The notes under the pieces: generated by a model | Seen by the model: the letters and a program-made list of their open reading frames with translations, nothing else | What the model was told of the DNA's origin: nothing | Database searches by the model: none | Position numbers and translations under genes: made by a program | Source: Mycobacteroides salmoniphilum | GTDB taxonomy: Bacteria > Actinomycetota > Actinomycetes > Mycobacteriales > Mycobacteriaceae | Direction: 5' to 3' | DNA length: 64,000 bases | NCBI RefSeq assembly: GCF_004924335.1 | Contig: NZ_CP024633.1 | Span: 1,736,001-1,800,000 of the forward strand | Shown: positions 8,491 through 18,282 of the stretch, one piece after another | How the letters are laid out: each line of letters starts with the position of its first letter | Numbering within the stretch: position 1 is the first letter of the stretch

Positions 8491-10221
8491 CTACAGACCC
8501 AGGTCCGCCTCGAAAGCCCCCTCTTCCAGGCGATGTTTGATCGTGGTGAGGAACCGCCCCGCGTCGGCTCCGTCGATCAGGCGGTGATCGTACGTCAGTG
8601 GCAGGTAGCAGACCGACCGGATGCCGATCGACTCGTTGCCCGCATCGTCACGGATAACCCTGGGACGCTTCACGATTGCACCGGTGCCGAGCATGGCGGC
8701 CTGCGGCGGCACCAGGATCGGGGTATCGAACAGCGCACCCTGGCTGCCGATGTTGGTGATGGTGAAGGTGCCACCGGCGAGCTCGTCGGGCTTGAGGTTC
8801 CCCGAGCGTGCGCGACCGGCGATATCGGCGATGGCGCGGGCCAGCCCGGCCAGCGATAGGTCACCGGCATTGTGGATCACCGGAGACAGCAGCCCCTGAT
8901 CGGTGTCGACCGCGATGCCCAGGTGCTCGGCGTCGAAGTAGGTGATCTCCTTGGTGTCTTCGTTGTAGCTCGCGTTGACGTTCGGGTGCGCCTTGAGCGC
9001 CTCGACCGCGGCCTTGGCGAAGAAGGGCAGGAACGTCAGGTTCACGCCCTCGCGCTCGGCGAAGGTCGCCTTGGCGCGCGCACGCAGTGCCGTGATCTTG
9101 GTGACATCGACCTCGTGGGTCTGGGTCAGCTGGGCGGTCTGCTGCAGCGATTCGCGCGTCTTCTTGGCGGTCAGCTGACGAATCCGGTTGGCCTTCTGCG
9201 TGGTTCCGCGCAGATGTGCCAGCGCGGCCGGAGCCGCCGGAGCAGGGGCCGTGGGAGCAGCTGCCGCCGGGGCGGGAGCCTTGGCGGCATCGGCGGCAGC
9301 CAGGACGTCCTGCTTACGGATGCGTCCACCCACACCGCTGCCGGTCAGCGCGGACAGGTCCACGTTGTTCTCGGCGGCAAGCTTGCGCACCAGCGGCGTG
9401 ACGTACGGGTTATCGCTTGCGCCGTCAACGGCGACGGGCGCCGGCGTGGCAGGAGCGGGTGCCGGAGCTGCCGCGGGAGCAGCGGCGGGTGCCGGGGGTG
9501 CGGCAGGAGCCGGTGTAGGAGCAGGAGGCGCGGGTGGTGCCGGCGGAGCTGCCGCGGGTTCGGGGGTAGGCGCGGGTGCGGGCGCCGCGGCGGGAGCAGC
9601 ACCAGCGGCCCCGACAACGGCGAGTTCGCCACCCACAGCGACGGTGTCGTCCTCGTTGGCCGAGATGCTCAGCAGCACACCAGCGACCGGTGACGGAATC
9701 TCCGTATCGACCTTGTCCGTGGATACCTCGACGAGCGGCTCGTCCACCCCGACCTCGTCGCCGACCTTCTTGAGCCAGCGGGTCACGGTGCCCTCGGTGA
9801 CAGACTCACCGAGCTCGGGCATCGTGACCGAGGTGCCGGGGCCCGCGGGAGCGGCGGCCGCGGGTGCCGGAGCGGCGGGTTCAGGAGCAGCGGCCGGCTC
9901 GGGTTCCGGTGCGGGAGCGGGCGTGGGCTCTGGGGCCGGTGCGGCCGCGGGCGCTGCCTCTGCCGGGGCAGACGCCGCTTCTCCAGCCTCGCTGATCACA
10001 CCCAATTCGCCACCGATCTCGACGGTGTCGTCCTCATGGGCGCTGATCTTGGTCAGCACACCCGAAGTGGGAGCGGGGATCTCGGTGTCCACCTTGTCGG
10101 TGGAGACCTCGAGCAGTGGCTCGTCGACTTGGACCGTGTCGCCCTCTTGCTTGAGCCACCGTGTCACCGTCCCTTCGGTCACGCTCTCACCGAGGGCGGG
10201 CATCTGGACGGAGAAGGCCAT
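8491..10221 (-). CDS. dlaT: Dihydrolipoamide acyltransferase, E2 of pyruvate dehydrogenase / peroxynitrite reductase complex
   Basis: E2 core of the mycobacterial pyruvate dehydrogenase, which is also part of the AhpC/AhpD antioxidant system. The protein has 576 residues. Lipoyl domain 1 carries Lys43 ([10 protein letters not shown]) and lipoyl domain 2 Lys170 (same motif), joined by Ala/Pro/Glu linkers at about 82-128 and 210-265. A peripheral subunit-binding domain ([15 protein letters not shown]...[13 protein letters not shown]) follows, then the catalytic domain ending with DHRLIDG (His546). ATG 10221 is preferred over GTG 10230 because AGGAG lies 8 nt upstream. The M. tuberculosis protein is about 553 residues, so the linkers are slightly longer here. 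First gene of the dlaT-SDR-lipB-lipA operon. Confidence 0.96.
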   Translation of the reverse strand: MAFSVQMPALGESVTEGTVTRWLKQEGDTVQVDEPLLEVSTDKVDTEIPAPTSGVLTKISAHEDDTVEIGGELGVISEAGEAASAPAEAAPAAAPAPEPTPAPAPEPEPAAAPEPAAPAPAAAAPAGPGTSVTMPELGESVTEGTVTRWLKKVGDEVGVDEPLVEVSTDKVDTEIPSPVAGVLLSISANEDDTVAVGGELAVVGAAGAAPAAAPAPAPTPEPAAAPPAPPAPPAPTPAPAAPPAPAAAPAAAPAPAPATPAPVAVDGASDNPYVTPLVRKLAAENNVDLSALTGSGVGGRIRKQDVLAAADAAKAPAPAAAAPTAPAPAAPAALAHLRGTTQKANRIRQLTAKKTRESLQQTAQLTQTHEVDVTKITALRARAKATFAEREGVNLTFLPFFAKAAVEALKAHPNVNASYNEDTKEITYFDAEHLGIAVDTDQGLLSPVIHNAGDLSLAGLARAIADIAGRARSGNLKPDELAGGTFTITNIGSQGALFDTPILVPPQAAMLGTGAIVKRPRVIRDDAGNESIGIRSVCYLPLTYDHRLIDGADAGRFLTTIKHRLEEGAFEADLGL

Positions 10222-10356
10222 GGTTTCCACTCCTGAAAAAGTTCCGATAGCGGCTCACACAATGTGGACATATCTGGCTTACCACAGCGACGTGGCCAGC
10301 GGGTCAATCCTGTCACTGAGTGGAACGGCGCGCCTGCCCGGGTCCAAGATCGAAGG

Positions 10357-10587
10357 GTGAGTGTGCGCACAGTCGTCTGCGTCATCAAGCCCGGCAGCCG
10401 CAAGGGGCCCGCTGTCGAGGTTGCCGACGACGGCGCGTTGACCCTCTTTGTGCGGGAGCCGGCGATCGACGGCAAGGCCAACAAGGCTGCCGTCGCATTG
10501 CTTGCCGAGCATTTGGATGTGCCGAAATCGACGGTGCGGCTCGTTGCCGGGCAGACCAGCAGACGGAAGCGATTCTCGGTCGGCTAG
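10357..10587 (+). CDS. DUF167 (YggU-like) small protein
   Basis: A ~76-residue protein with the DUF167 signatures VIKPGSRKGP and EPAIDGKANKAAVALLAEHL. Function is unknown; small homologues of ~75-100 residues are widespread. The frame stays open upstream, but the family fold begins near VRTVVCV, so GTG 10357 (or 10363) after GAAGG is the likely start. It diverges from dlaT. Its TAG stop shares a CTAG with the stop of the convergent TetR gene. Confidence 0.75.
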   Translation: MSVRTVVCVIKPGSRKGPAVEVADDGALTLFVREPAIDGKANKAAVALLAEHLDVPKSTVRLVAGQTSRRKRFSVG

Positions 10588-11207
10588 GGACGCCGGTCCC
10601 GGTTGGCGGCGGTGAGATCGTCGAGCGAGGACACGCGCGGTGCGGGCACCGGAAGCGGGGGAGCGTGAACGGCCCGTAGGCCGTCGAACATGAGTGTGAG
10701 ATATCGGCGCCAGGCCTGTTGGCCCATCGGATACACGGGGCCCAGCATGGTCAGGATTGCGCCGACGTCTTCCGGTTGGGCGTCGGCTCGGATGACTCCG
10801 GCCGACCGCGCTCGCTCGACGAGCTGCGTCACCGCCTGCACGATCTGCGGCCAGATCCGTACTTTGTCCTCGGTGCGGCCCTTGCCGGACAGTGCCTCGT
10901 AGAGTCCGCGGTTGGCGGCGTGGCGGGCCCCGATACGCTCGCAGAACGTGGCGAGTGCTTGCCAGGGGTCTGCGATGGTCAGCGCCGCGCGAGCGTCCTT
11001 GGCGATCTGCTCGGTGGCTTCACTCAACACCTCCGACGCCAACGCGTGCTTGTCGCGGAAATGTCGATAGGCGGTGCCCGTTCCGAGTCCCGCGCGCGCC
11101 GCGATGTCGTCGAGCGTCGCATCGAGACCCCGTTCGGAAAACGCCTCGCGGGCCGCGGTGATCAATCGTTCGCGGTTGGCCAATGCGTCCTTGCGCGGCA
11201 CGCTCAC
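10584..11207 (-). CDS. TetR/AcrR-family regulator, second gene of SDR operon
   Basis: A 207-residue repressor with a clear N-terminal HTH (RERLITAAREAFSERG ... IAARAGLGTGTAYRHFRDKH, residues ~10-60) and an effector domain matching regulators of the SACE_7040-like type. GTG 11207 is chosen because it overlaps the SDR stop as GTGA; the longer open frame would run into the SDR gene. Coupled to the SDR gene it probably represses, through the two CGGA-N8-TCCG palindromes upstream of that gene (inference). It converges with the DUF167 gene through a shared CTAG. Confidence 0.87.
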   Translation of the reverse strand: MSVPRKDALANRERLITAAREAFSERGLDATLDDIAARAGLGTGTAYRHFRDKHALASEVLSEATEQIAKDARAALTIADPWQALATFCERIGARHAANRGLYEALSGKGRTEDKVRIWPQIVQAVTQLVERARSAGVIRADAQPEDVGAILTMLGPVYPMGQQAWRRYLTLMFDGLRAVHAPPLPVPAPRVSSLDDLTAANRDRRP

Positions 11208-12223
11208 ACCAGCCCTTGTGTGAGGAGATCTCGCGCACAATCGGTGACGGTCTCCGCGCCGGATCTGGGGGACCAGCCGAGTATTTGCTCGGCCTTGGCC
11301 GTCGAGTGCCGATTGCGGCGCCCGAGCCCGGGTGCGATTGCCCGCAGATCGGAGTTCAGGAGCGCAAGCGCCCGCACGACGATGTTCGGCAGTACACGCG
11401 TCGGTACCTTCGCCGCACCGGGTCCCAACCGTTCGCGGAGCACGGCGGCGATATCACTCATCCACATGAATTCACCTGTGCCCAAGAATCTTTCACCGGC
11501 AGCGCGGGGCGACGTCATGGCTCTCAGATGCAAGTCCACGAGATCGCGGACATCAACGACTTCGAGGCCGATGCGCGGCGTTCCGGGCATGGCGCCCGAA
11601 AGTAGTCGCCCGATGACCTGAACGGAACCGCTGTCGTCCGCTCCCAGGACGGGCCCGAAAACAGCGCCCGGCAATACCGTGGTCAGCTCGGTCGGGCCGT
11701 CGTACGTCGTCATGAAGTCCCAGGCCGTACGTTCCGCGACCGTCTTGGAGCGACGGTATGCGGGGAGCCCGGGCTGGTCGGGATTGGTCCACAGGGTTTC
11801 GTCGGTGACGCCGTCTTCGGTGTAGGAGGAGGGGCTGGACGCGTTGGCGGCCGAGGTCATGACCACGCGGCGCACTCCCGCGGCGGTGGCCGCGCGCAAC
11901 ACGTTGAGGGTGCCCTCGCGCGCCGGGGTGAGTAGTGCATCGGGGTCCCGGGGGCTATCGGGTGTCAACGGCGAGGCGATGTGGAGCACGTAGTCGCATC
12001 CGTCGACGGCATCGGCCCACCCCTCCGGACGCGTCAGATCGGCATGCGTGATCTCGAGGCCGTCCGCCCGATCGGTCGCTCGGGTGACGGCGGTGCGGAC
12101 CAATTCATCCTTGGTGGAACTGCGAACCGTGGTGCGCACCCGATATCCACGCTGGAGAAGTTCGACGATCGACCACCGTGCGATGAATCCGTTGCCCCCA
12201 GTGACCAGCACTGTTTCACGCAT
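11204..12223 (-). CDS. Extended SDR, dihydroflavonol-4-reductase/epimerase type
   Basis: A 339-residue NAD(P)-dependent reductase or epimerase. The N-terminus has the nucleotide motif VTGGNGFIARW (residues 7-17), followed by DYVLHIASPL and VVMTSAANAS. The catalytic Tyr-x-x-x-Lys is YRRSK near residue 156. Overall wording is closest to the DFR/cinnamoyl-CoA reductase/3-beta-HSD group; the substrate is unknown. ATG 12223 follows GAGGAG. Two near-identical 16-bp palindromes lie 18-72 bp upstream and the downstream TetR gene overlaps by 4 nt, so this is a self-contained regulated unit with no counterpart I recall at this position in M. tuberculosis. Confidence 0.85.
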   Translation of the reverse strand: MRETVLVTGGNGFIARWSIVELLQRGYRVRTTVRSSTKDELVRTAVTRATDRADGLEITHADLTRPEGWADAVDGCDYVLHIASPLTPDSPRDPDALLTPAREGTLNVLRAATAAGVRRVVMTSAANASSPSSYTEDGVTDETLWTNPDQPGLPAYRRSKTVAERTAWDFMTTYDGPTELTTVLPGAVFGPVLGADDSGSVQVIGRLLSGAMPGTPRIGLEVVDVRDLVDLHLRAMTSPRAAGERFLGTGEFMWMSDIAAVLRERLGPGAAKVPTRVLPNIVVRALALLNSDLRAIAPGLGRRNRHSTAKAEQILGWSPRSGAETVTDCARDLLTQGLV

Positions 12224-12240
12224 GTTGCTCCTCGTTGAAA

Positions 12241-12256
12241 CGGAATATTTCCTCCG
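12241..12256. promoter_or_regulatory. Operator-like palindrome 1, CGGA-N8-TCCG
   Basis: CGGAATATTTCCTCCG lies 18 bp upstream of the SDR start. It shares the outer CGGA...TCCG frame and AT-rich core with the palindrome at 12280 (39 bp away, centre to centre). Probable binding site of the TetR protein of the same operon. Confidence 0.55.
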
Positions 12257-12279
12257 CTTCTAGCCACGCTACCACTAAT

Positions 12280-12295
12280 CGGAGAATTATCTCCG
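12280..12295. promoter_or_regulatory. Operator-like palindrome 2, CGGAGA-ATTA-TCTCCG
   Basis: Six-base arms CGGAGA/TCTCCG with a 4-nt centre make a near-perfect 16-bp palindrome 57 bp upstream of the SDR start and 43 bp upstream of the divergent gene at 12338. It matches the site at 12241 in outline and may control both directions. Confidence 0.6.
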
Positions 12296-12337
12296 TTTGT
12301 TTAGCGTGATCTCAGGATTAGCTGGCACCATGGTCGA

Positions 12338-12679
12338 ATGGCATGGATCGACGCCTTTCGAAGCAAACGCGGGGGGCGGACCACACAGGGCACGAATGAC
12401 GACGTGCGCTACCTCGCGACCTGGGCCGCGGCGCGCACCGGCGTGGAGGCCTACGTCGAACCGCAAACCAACTTCTCCGACGTCACCGTGATACTCATCG
12501 CGGGTGATGGCGAGTGGACTCGCCGCCGCGTCGGCGGGGTAGCGGGCGCACGGCGAATCTCCGAGAGACTCAAGATCCCCGTGTACGACGTACATCGCAC
12601 CGGGTACCCGCAGCGCAAACGTGATTACGACGCCCGGCAGCGAATTCTCAAGCGCCGCGCGGCCGAGGAAGGCGCCTAG
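12338..12679 (+). CDS. Small basic hypothetical protein
   Basis: A 113-residue protein I do not assign to a named family. It is rich in Arg, starts MAWIDAFRSKRGG, has a central hydrophobic strand (VTVILIAG) preceded by VEAYVEPQTNFSDV, and ends in a basic helix (YPQRKRDYDARQRILKRR). I recall similar short proteins in other mycobacteria. It diverges from the SDR gene across the operator pair and converges on pepB with a 6-bp gap. Continuous coding bias and a clear boundary support a real gene; function unknown. Confidence 0.7.
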   Translation: MAWIDAFRSKRGGRTTQGTNDDVRYLATWAAARTGVEAYVEPQTNFSDVTVILIAGDGEWTRRRVGGVAGARRISERLKIPVYDVHRTGYPQRKRDYDARQRILKRRAAEEGA

Positions 12680-12685
12680 CGGCGT

Positions 12686-14194
12686 CTACCCGTTCTCGAC
12701 GATGTCTTCCAGCACCCCGAAGATGGTCCGTACCGGCACGCCGGTGCTGCCCTTGGGTGTGTAGCCCCACGGTCCGCCGGTGTTGAACGCCGGGCCCGCG
12801 ACGTCGATATGTGCCCACTGCACGCCGTCGGCGACGAACTCCCGCAGGTACAGCCCGGCCGCCAGCATGCCGCCGTTGCGGTGATTGGTGACGTTCGCCA
12901 GGTCGGCCACCCGGGACTTGAGATCGTCGCGCAGCTCCTCGGGGAGTGGCATGGACCAGCCGTTCTCGCCCACGGACCGCGAGATCGAGGACACCCGGTC
13001 CCGGAACTCGTCGGTGCCCATCACGCCGGGGGTGCGGGTACCCAGGGCCACCACCTGCGCACCGGTCAGCGTCGCGGTGTCGATCAGGTAGTCGGGCTCG
13101 TCCTGGCAGGCCCGCACGATCGCGTCCGCGAGGATCAGACGGCCCTCGGCGTCGGTGTTGATCACCTCGACGGTGGTGCCGTCCAGATGGGTCAACACGT
13201 CACCGGGACGCTGCGCCGTCGACGACGGCATGTTCTCGGCCATGGGCACCGTCGCGATCACGTCGATCGGCAGCTGTTGGCGGGCCGCCAGCAGGGTGAC
13301 CGCGATAACCGCTGCCGCCCCACCCATATCGGAGGTCATGTTCTCCATACCGCCGGCCGGCTTGATCGAGATGCCGCCGGTGTCGAAGGTGATGCCCTTG
13401 CCCACCAGCGCGACCGTCTTGGCCTTCTTGCCCTTGGCGCCGCGATAGGTCAAGCGCACCAGGCGCGGCTGGCGCGAGGACCCCTTGCCCACTCCCACGA
13501 TGCCGCCGTAGCCGCCCTTGGCCAGTTCCTTCTCGTCGAGGACCTCGACCTCGATGCCCTCGGCCGTCGCCAACGTCTTTGCGCGCTTGGCGAATTCGGC
13601 CGGGAACAGGTGGCTGGGCGGGGTGTTCACAAAATCCCGGGCAATCACGACAGCAGAGGCGACGGCGGCACCACGCTCCATGGCGTCCTTCTGTGCGCGG
13701 CCCTTGTCGCCGACGAGCAACGTAACCTTCTGCAGCCCAGCATCCTTCGGTGCCGTCCTGGCGCTGCGGAATTCCGCGAAGCGGTACCCGCCCAGCACCA
13801 GCCCCTGCACGGTGGCGTCGACATCCTGCGCGGACAGCGTGGTCACCAGGGTTTCGACATTGTCGAGGGACCGTGCGGCGACCCCGGCGGCGCGACGGAT
13901 CGTCTCGGCGGTGTCGGCCTTACCCAGTCCCACGGCGAGCACACTGGCCACCGGCAGCCCGTCCACGACCACCCGGGTGAGCTGCTCGGCCGAGCCGGTC
14001 GCCCCGACCGCCTTGAGCGCGGCCTCGATGGACTTGACGGCCGCCTTGTCCAGCAGCTGGGCGTCGACCACCGTGGGGCCCTTGTCGGATTCCTTCTCGC
14101 TGGGGCGCACGCCCACGAGCAGCACCGCGGCGGAGACCCCGCGCTGCGGAATGGATGTGGCCAGGGTGAACGAAGGTGCCGTGTATGCGCTCAT
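12686..14194 (-). CDS. pepB: Leucyl aminopeptidase (M17 family)
   Basis: A 502-residue cytosolic zinc/manganese aminopeptidase that removes N-terminal residues from peptides. The catalytic domain contains [19 protein letters not shown], the metal-ligand motif [13 protein letters not shown] near residue 335, and [13 protein letters not shown] 14194 is preferred over the longer frame because it leaves a 50-bp divergent interval to gcvT with a TAGGCT box 8 nt upstream. From memory, the adenylate cyclase gene Rv2212 lies beyond it in M. tuberculosis and is absent here. Confidence 0.94.
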   Translation of the reverse strand: MSAYTAPSFTLATSIPQRGVSAAVLLVGVRPSEKESDKGPTVVDAQLLDKAAVKSIEAALKAVGATGSAEQLTRVVVDGLPVASVLAVGLGKADTAETIRRAAGVAARSLDNVETLVTTLSAQDVDATVQGLVLGGYRFAEFRSARTAPKDAGLQKVTLLVGDKGRAQKDAMERGAAVASAVVIARDFVNTPPSHLFPAEFAKRAKTLATAEGIEVEVLDEKELAKGGYGGIVGVGKGSSRQPRLVRLTYRGAKGKKAKTVALVGKGITFDTGGISIKPAGGMENMTSDMGGAAAVIAVTLLAARQQLPIDVIATVPMAENMPSSTAQRPGDVLTHLDGTTVEVINTDAEGRLILADAIVRACQDEPDYLIDTATLTGAQVVALGTRTPGVMGTDEFRDRVSSISRSVGENGWSMPLPEELRDDLKSRVADLANVTNHRNGGMLAAGLYLREFVADGVQWAHIDVAGPAFNTGGPWGYTPKGSTGVPVRTIFGVLEDIVENG

Positions 14195-14202
14195 AGGTTC
14201 AC

Positions 14203-14208
14203 AGCCTA
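14203..14208 (-). promoter_or_regulatory. -10 hexamer for pepB (near-leaderless)
   Basis: TAGGCT on the minus strand is followed by eight nucleotides and the pepB ATG, with no Shine-Dalgarno sequence between them. Confidence 0.4.
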
Positions 14209-14231
14209 GTGAAAGCGAGCGATGTGCCAAT

Positions 14232-14237
14232 TAGGGT
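14232..14237 (+). promoter_or_regulatory. -10 hexamer for gcvT (leaderless)
   Basis: TAGGGT is followed by seven nucleotides and the gcvT ATG at 14245. The spacing places the transcript start at the initiation codon. Confidence 0.45.
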
Positions 14238-14244
14238 GAACGCC

Positions 14245-15339
14245 ATGACGGATCTCTTACTGGGCCCCCTTCACGATCGGCACGCCGCGCAGGGCGCCAC
14301 CTTCGCTGAATTCGGCGGCTGGAACATGCCGGTGTCCTACGCCGGCACGGTGGGGGAGCACACCGCTACCCGCGAGGCTGTCGGCCTGTTCGACGTGAGC
14401 CACCTGGGCAAGGCGCTGGTGCGTGGACCGGGTGCCGCAGCCTTCATCAATACCTGTTTTACCAACGATCTCAACAAGATTGGACCGGGCAAGGCGCAGT
14501 ACACCTTGTGTTGCACCGAGACCGGCGGTGTCGTGGACGATCTCATCGCCTACTACGTCTCCGATGACGAGATCTTCCTGGTGCCCAACGCCGCGAACAC
14601 TGCGGCAGTGGTCGCCGCTCTGCAGGAGAAGGCCCCCGAGGACATCACCATCACCAACCAGCACCGCGACTACGCGGTGCTGGCCGTGCAGGGGCCTGCG
14701 TCGGCGGACGTGCTGCAAGGGCTCGGGCTGCCAACGGATATGGAATACATGGCCTACGCGGACGCGACGCTCGACGGTCAGCCGGTGCGCGTGTGCCGGA
14801 CCGGCTACACCGGGGAACACGGCTACGAGCTACTGCCGTCCTGGAACTCTGCCGGTGCGGTGTTTGATGCGCTGCTGCCGGCGATCACCGCGGCAGGCGG
14901 TCAGCTTGCCGGTCTGGGCGCACGCGACACGCTGCGCACGGAGATGGGCTACCCGTTGCACGGGCATGAGCTCTCTGCCGATATCAGCCCGGTGCAGGCA
15001 CGGGCCGGATGGGCCGTCGGCTGGAAGAAGGACGCGTTCTGGGGCCGCGACGCCCTTACCCAGGAGAAGGCGGAGGGCGCGCGCCGCACCCTGCGGGGCC
15101 TGCGTGCCACCGGGCGGGGCGTGCTGCGCCCCGATCTCACGGTGCTGTCCGACGGCCAACCGGTGGGAGTGACGACCTCGGGCACCTTCTCGCCGACCCT
15201 CAAGACCGGAATCGCCCTGGCCTTGCTGGACACCTCCGCGCAGATCGCGGACGGAGCGAGCGTCGTCGTGGACGTGCGTGGCCGGGGGATCGAATGCGAG
15301 GTCATCAAGCCGCCATTCGTGGACGTCAACGTCGGATAA
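14245..15339 (+). CDS. gcvT: Glycine cleavage system T protein (aminomethyltransferase)
   Basis: GcvT takes the aminomethyl group from the lipoylated H protein and passes the one-carbon unit to tetrahydrofolate, releasing ammonia. The protein is 364 residues. It starts [22 protein letters not shown] and contains the conserved [23 protein letters not shown] and [20 protein letters not shown] blocks. The start is set at ATG 14245, where homology begins. The other cleavage genes are not in the window, but the lipoate genes they need are. Confidence 0.96.
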   Translation: MTDLLLGPLHDRHAAQGATFAEFGGWNMPVSYAGTVGEHTATREAVGLFDVSHLGKALVRGPGAAAFINTCFTNDLNKIGPGKAQYTLCCTETGGVVDDLIAYYVSDDEIFLVPNAANTAAVVAALQEKAPEDITITNQHRDYAVLAVQGPASADVLQGLGLPTDMEYMAYADATLDGQPVRVCRTGYTGEHGYELLPSWNSAGAVFDALLPAITAAGGQLAGLGARDTLRTEMGYPLHGHELSADISPVQARAGWAVGWKKDAFWGRDALTQEKAEGARRTLRGLRATGRGVLRPDLTVLSDGQPVGVTTSGTFSPTLKTGIALALLDTSAQIADGASVVVDVRGRGIECEVIKPPFVDVNVG

Positions 15340-15368
15340 TGGGTTCGGATGTGGCGACATCGGACAGC

Positions 15369-15374
15369 TAGACT
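15369..15374 (+). promoter_or_regulatory. -10 hexamer for ilvE (leaderless)
   Basis: TAGACT, seven nucleotides, then the ilvE ATG at 15382. No ribosome binding site lies between. Confidence 0.5.
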
Positions 15375-15381
15375 GCCGAGC

Positions 15382-16485
15382 ATGAATCCGCTTCCCGAGT
15401 TCACCCGGCAACTCAACCCGTCACCGGCCAGCCCGGCTCGACGGGCTGAGGTACTGGCCGCGCCGGGATTCGGGAAGTACTTCACCGACCACATGGTGTC
15501 CATCGACTGGAACACCGAAAATGGTTGGCACAACGCACAAGTGGCGCCATACGGCCCCATCACTCTTGACCCGTCGGCCATCGTGCTGCACTACGCGCAA
15601 GAGGTCTTCGAGGGGCTCAAGGCCTACCGCCAACCCGACGGAACCATCGCCGCCTTCCGGCCCGAGGCTAACGGCGAGCGGATGATCCAGTCCTGCCGCC
15701 GCATTGCCATCCCCGAGCTGCCGCTGGAGCTGTTCATCGAGTCGCTGCGCCAGCTCATCGCGGTCGATGCCCAGTGGGTGCCGCCGGGCGGCGGCGAGGA
15801 GTCGCTCTACCTGCGGCCATTCATCATCGCCACCGAGGCCGGCCTCGGGGTGCGGCCCGCCACCGAATATCGGTACCTGCTCATCGCCTCACCGGCCGGC
15901 GCGTACTTCTCACAGGGCATCAAGCCGGTCAGCGTGTGGCTCTCGCACGAGTATGTGCGCGCCGCACCGGGCGGGATCGGCGCAGCCAAGACGGGTGGCA
16001 ATTACGCCGCCTCTCTCGTGGCCCAGGCGCAGGCCGCCGAGGAGGGCTGCGATCAGGTGGTGTGGCTCGACGCGATTGAGCGCCGGTACATCGAGGAAAT
16101 GGGCGGAATGAACCTGTTCTTCGTGTTCGGCCGCGATGGTGAGGCCCGCCTGGTGACTCCGGAACTGTCGGGCTCACTGTTGCCCGGTGTGACGCGGAAG
16201 TCCTTGTTGCAGCTGGCCTCCGACGCCGGTTTTGCCATCGAGGAACGCAAGATCGACGTCGACGAGCTGGAGAAGAAGGCGGCCTCCGGCGAGATCACCG
16301 AGGTGTTCGCCTGCGGCACCGCGGCGGTCATCACGCCGGTTGGTCGCGTCAAGCACTCAAGTGGCGAGTTCACCATCGGTGACGGGGAACCGGGTGAGGT
16401 GACCATGGCCTTGCGTGACACGTTGACCGGAATTCAGCGCGGCACCTTCGCCGATACGCACGGCTGGATCACCAAGCTCGGTTAG
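15382..16485 (+). CDS. ilvE: Branched-chain amino acid aminotransferase
   Basis: PLP fold-type IV aminotransferase for the last step of Ile, Leu and Val synthesis. The protein has 367 residues, one fewer than I recall for the M. tuberculosis enzyme. The PLP lysine is in [15 protein letters not shown] near residue 205. Other motifs are [27 protein letters not shown] and [15 protein letters not shown]. The longer open frame upstream is rejected because [11 protein letters not shown] is the family start and is preceded by the leaderless box. Its stop overlaps the convergent phosphatase stop in TTAG. Confidence 0.97.
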   Translation: MNPLPEFTRQLNPSPASPARRAEVLAAPGFGKYFTDHMVSIDWNTENGWHNAQVAPYGPITLDPSAIVLHYAQEVFEGLKAYRQPDGTIAAFRPEANGERMIQSCRRIAIPELPLELFIESLRQLIAVDAQWVPPGGGEESLYLRPFIIATEAGLGVRPATEYRYLLIASPAGAYFSQGIKPVSVWLSHEYVRAAPGGIGAAKTGGNYAASLVAQAQAAEEGCDQVVWLDAIERRYIEEMGGMNLFFVFGRDGEARLVTPELSGSLLPGVTRKSLLQLASDAGFAIEERKIDVDELEKKAASGEITEVFACGTAAVITPVGRVKHSSGEFTIGDGEPGEVTMALRDTLTGIQRGTFADTHGWITKLG

Positions 16486-18194
16486 GGCGCCGCTGCGCGT
16501 ACCTGGCGGCGATAGGTCACCGTGTCGAACGCGCGGCCGTACTCGTCGACGGCGGTGACGTCCATGTCGCTACTGAAGGTTCCGGGACGCACATCGACAC
16601 GAATGAACGCGTAGTTGCGATAGCGCACCCGCGACCACGCGACCGCCTCCGCATGCTTACTGCCGTCGGGCGCCCAGACATAGCTGTTGGGAACCAGCGT
16701 GTCCGTGAGCTCGTGGCCACGGTATCCCTCGGGCTCGCCCGGCTGGAAGTCGTAACGGGGCCGGCCCGCCGAGCCCACCGTGTAATACACGGTGCCATCC
16801 GATTCCGGGTAGACGATCGAGTTGTCGCCGGCCTCCTTGGTCGGCCGCCCGGCACGAATGGGATCGGTGCGCTCGAAAACGTGGTTGTGCCCTTGGAGTA
16901 CCAGGTCCACCTGATAGCGATCGAATAGCGCGCACCACGCGTCGCGGACGCCACCGTCGCTGGCATGCGAGAGGGTGGTCGAGTAAGCGCAGTGGTGAAA
17001 GAAGCAGACGATGAAGTCGATGTTCGCATTGGCGCGGTAGGCCGCCAAAGTTCTTCCCACCCAGCCAGTTTGAGCTCCACCCGAGTAGCCGGTGTTTGCC
17101 CGGATCTCATACGACACGTCATTGGCGTCCAGGGAGAGCACCGCGACATTGCCGTACGTGAACGAGTACGCGGAGGGGCATCCGGTGGGCCCGTTTCCGG
17201 GGAATCCGAGACGGGCCAGATGCCCGCCGTAGCCATGGCTGCCGTACGCGGCCTCCATGTCGTGGTTACCGGTCGCGAACATCCACGGTGTGATCGAGGC
17301 ACTGGGTTCAATGGACGTCAGGTAGACATCCCAGACAAAGGGGTTGTACTTGTCGAAACCGGTTGCGGGCTTCGCGCCCGAGGGTACGAACTGGGGCTTT
17401 TTCCCCATTCCGGAGGGGTCCGCGTACGCGATATCCCCGGCCAGGATGTGGAAGTCAGGTCGGCACGCGACGATCTGATTCAGCACGTTCTGCGTATGTG
17501 ATGCGCCCGGGTCATTGTCCGCGCTGTAGTAGCTGTCGTCGTATTCACCGGCGGCCAGGCCCGGTGGCTGGGAGGGAGTTTCGTCGGTGCCCTGATCGCC
17601 CATCATGGTGAAACGGAAGGGGGCGAGTGCGTTTCGCGAGGATGGCATGGCCGTCGCGGCCGAACGGATGTCGCTCAGGAACCCGTCGGCAGTGCGCCAG
17701 CGGTAAAAACGCTCCGCGCCCCCGCCGATCCCATGCACGGGCGCGTGGACGTAGAACTGTTCGGCCGCCAGCACGCCATGGTCGCTGGACGGGATCTGTG
17801 TCACCAGATTGCGGACCTCGGCGTGCAGGGAGGCGCCGAGTTCGGGGGTCGGGCCGTGATCGAGAAAGATCTTGGTGCCCTGTGGATTCCTGGACAGCTG
17901 CCCGGAAAAGCTGAGCTGGCTGGAGGAGTCGGCGCCGAACCCGACGCGCCTGCCGGCGACACTCAGCGGGGCATCGTCCGCATAGGCCCGGCGTCCAAAC
18001 GGTGACACCCCCAGTGCGGCGACCGCAGCGGCGGCCGCCGACCCGCGGAGGAAGTTGCGACGTGACACCGCATGACGCCGCAGATATCCGCGATGCCACT
18101 CGTACTGCTCGGCCATCGACATCGACTGGGCCATCGACTGGGGGATCCCCATGTCCGGTGTCTCACCGTCAGGGTTCACAGGGTTACGCGGCAT
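16482..18194 (-). CDS. Tat-exported purple-acid-phosphatase-like metallophosphoesterase
   Basis: A 570-residue exported phosphoesterase. A twin-arginine signal, [19 protein letters not shown], lies around residues 44-62 after an unusually long n-region. The five metallophosphatase blocks are [29 protein letters not shown] and [11 protein letters not shown], ligands for a dinuclear metal centre, in the order found in purple acid phosphatases. From memory it resembles M. tuberculosis Rv2577, which lies elsewhere; here it occupies the place of Rv2209 after cobS. It probably releases phosphate outside the membrane. The stop overlaps ilvE by 4 nt. Downstream starts at the Met residues around 15-26 are possible. 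Confidence 0.88.
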   Translation of the reverse strand: MPRNPVNPDGETPDMGIPQSMAQSMSMAEQYEWHRGYLRRHAVSRRNFLRGSAAAAAVAALGVSPFGRRAYADDAPLSVAGRRVGFGADSSSQLSFSGQLSRNPQGTKIFLDHGPTPELGASLHAEVRNLVTQIPSSDHGVLAAEQFYVHAPVHGIGGGAERFYRWRTADGFLSDIRSAATAMPSSRNALAPFRFTMMGDQGTDETPSQPPGLAAGEYDDSYYSADNDPGASHTQNVLNQIVACRPDFHILAGDIAYADPSGMGKKPQFVPSGAKPATGFDKYNPFVWDVYLTSIEPSASITPWMFATGNHDMEAAYGSHGYGGHLARLGFPGNGPTGCPSAYSFTYGNVAVLSLDANDVSYEIRANTGYSGGAQTGWVGRTLAAYRANANIDFIVCFFHHCAYSTTLSHASDGGVRDAWCALFDRYQVDLVLQGHNHVFERTDPIRAGRPTKEAGDNSIVYPESDGTVYYTVGSAGRPRYDFQPGEPEGYRGHELTDTLVPNSYVWAPDGSKHAEAVAWSRVRYRNYAFIRVDVRPGTFSSDMDVTAVDEYGRAFDTVTYRRQVRAAAP

Positions 18195-18282
18195 AGCTCC
18201 GAATGGTGGCTCACTGCACCAGGTAACGCGACCGCACAGGCCGCTTCGACCACAAATTTTTGATGAATCTTTCGTTGTCCCA

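Noticed and set aside
9188..10360. 390-codon Ala/Gly/Ser-rich frame antisense to dlaT, resembling a PE_PGRS-like protein
   Set aside because: The composition is the reverse complement of the Ala/Pro linkers of DlaT. No PE motif is present.
12809..14209. 466-codon plus-strand frame antisense to pepB, His/Gly-rich
   Set aside because: Antisense shadow of a highly conserved peptidase; no start signal or domain.
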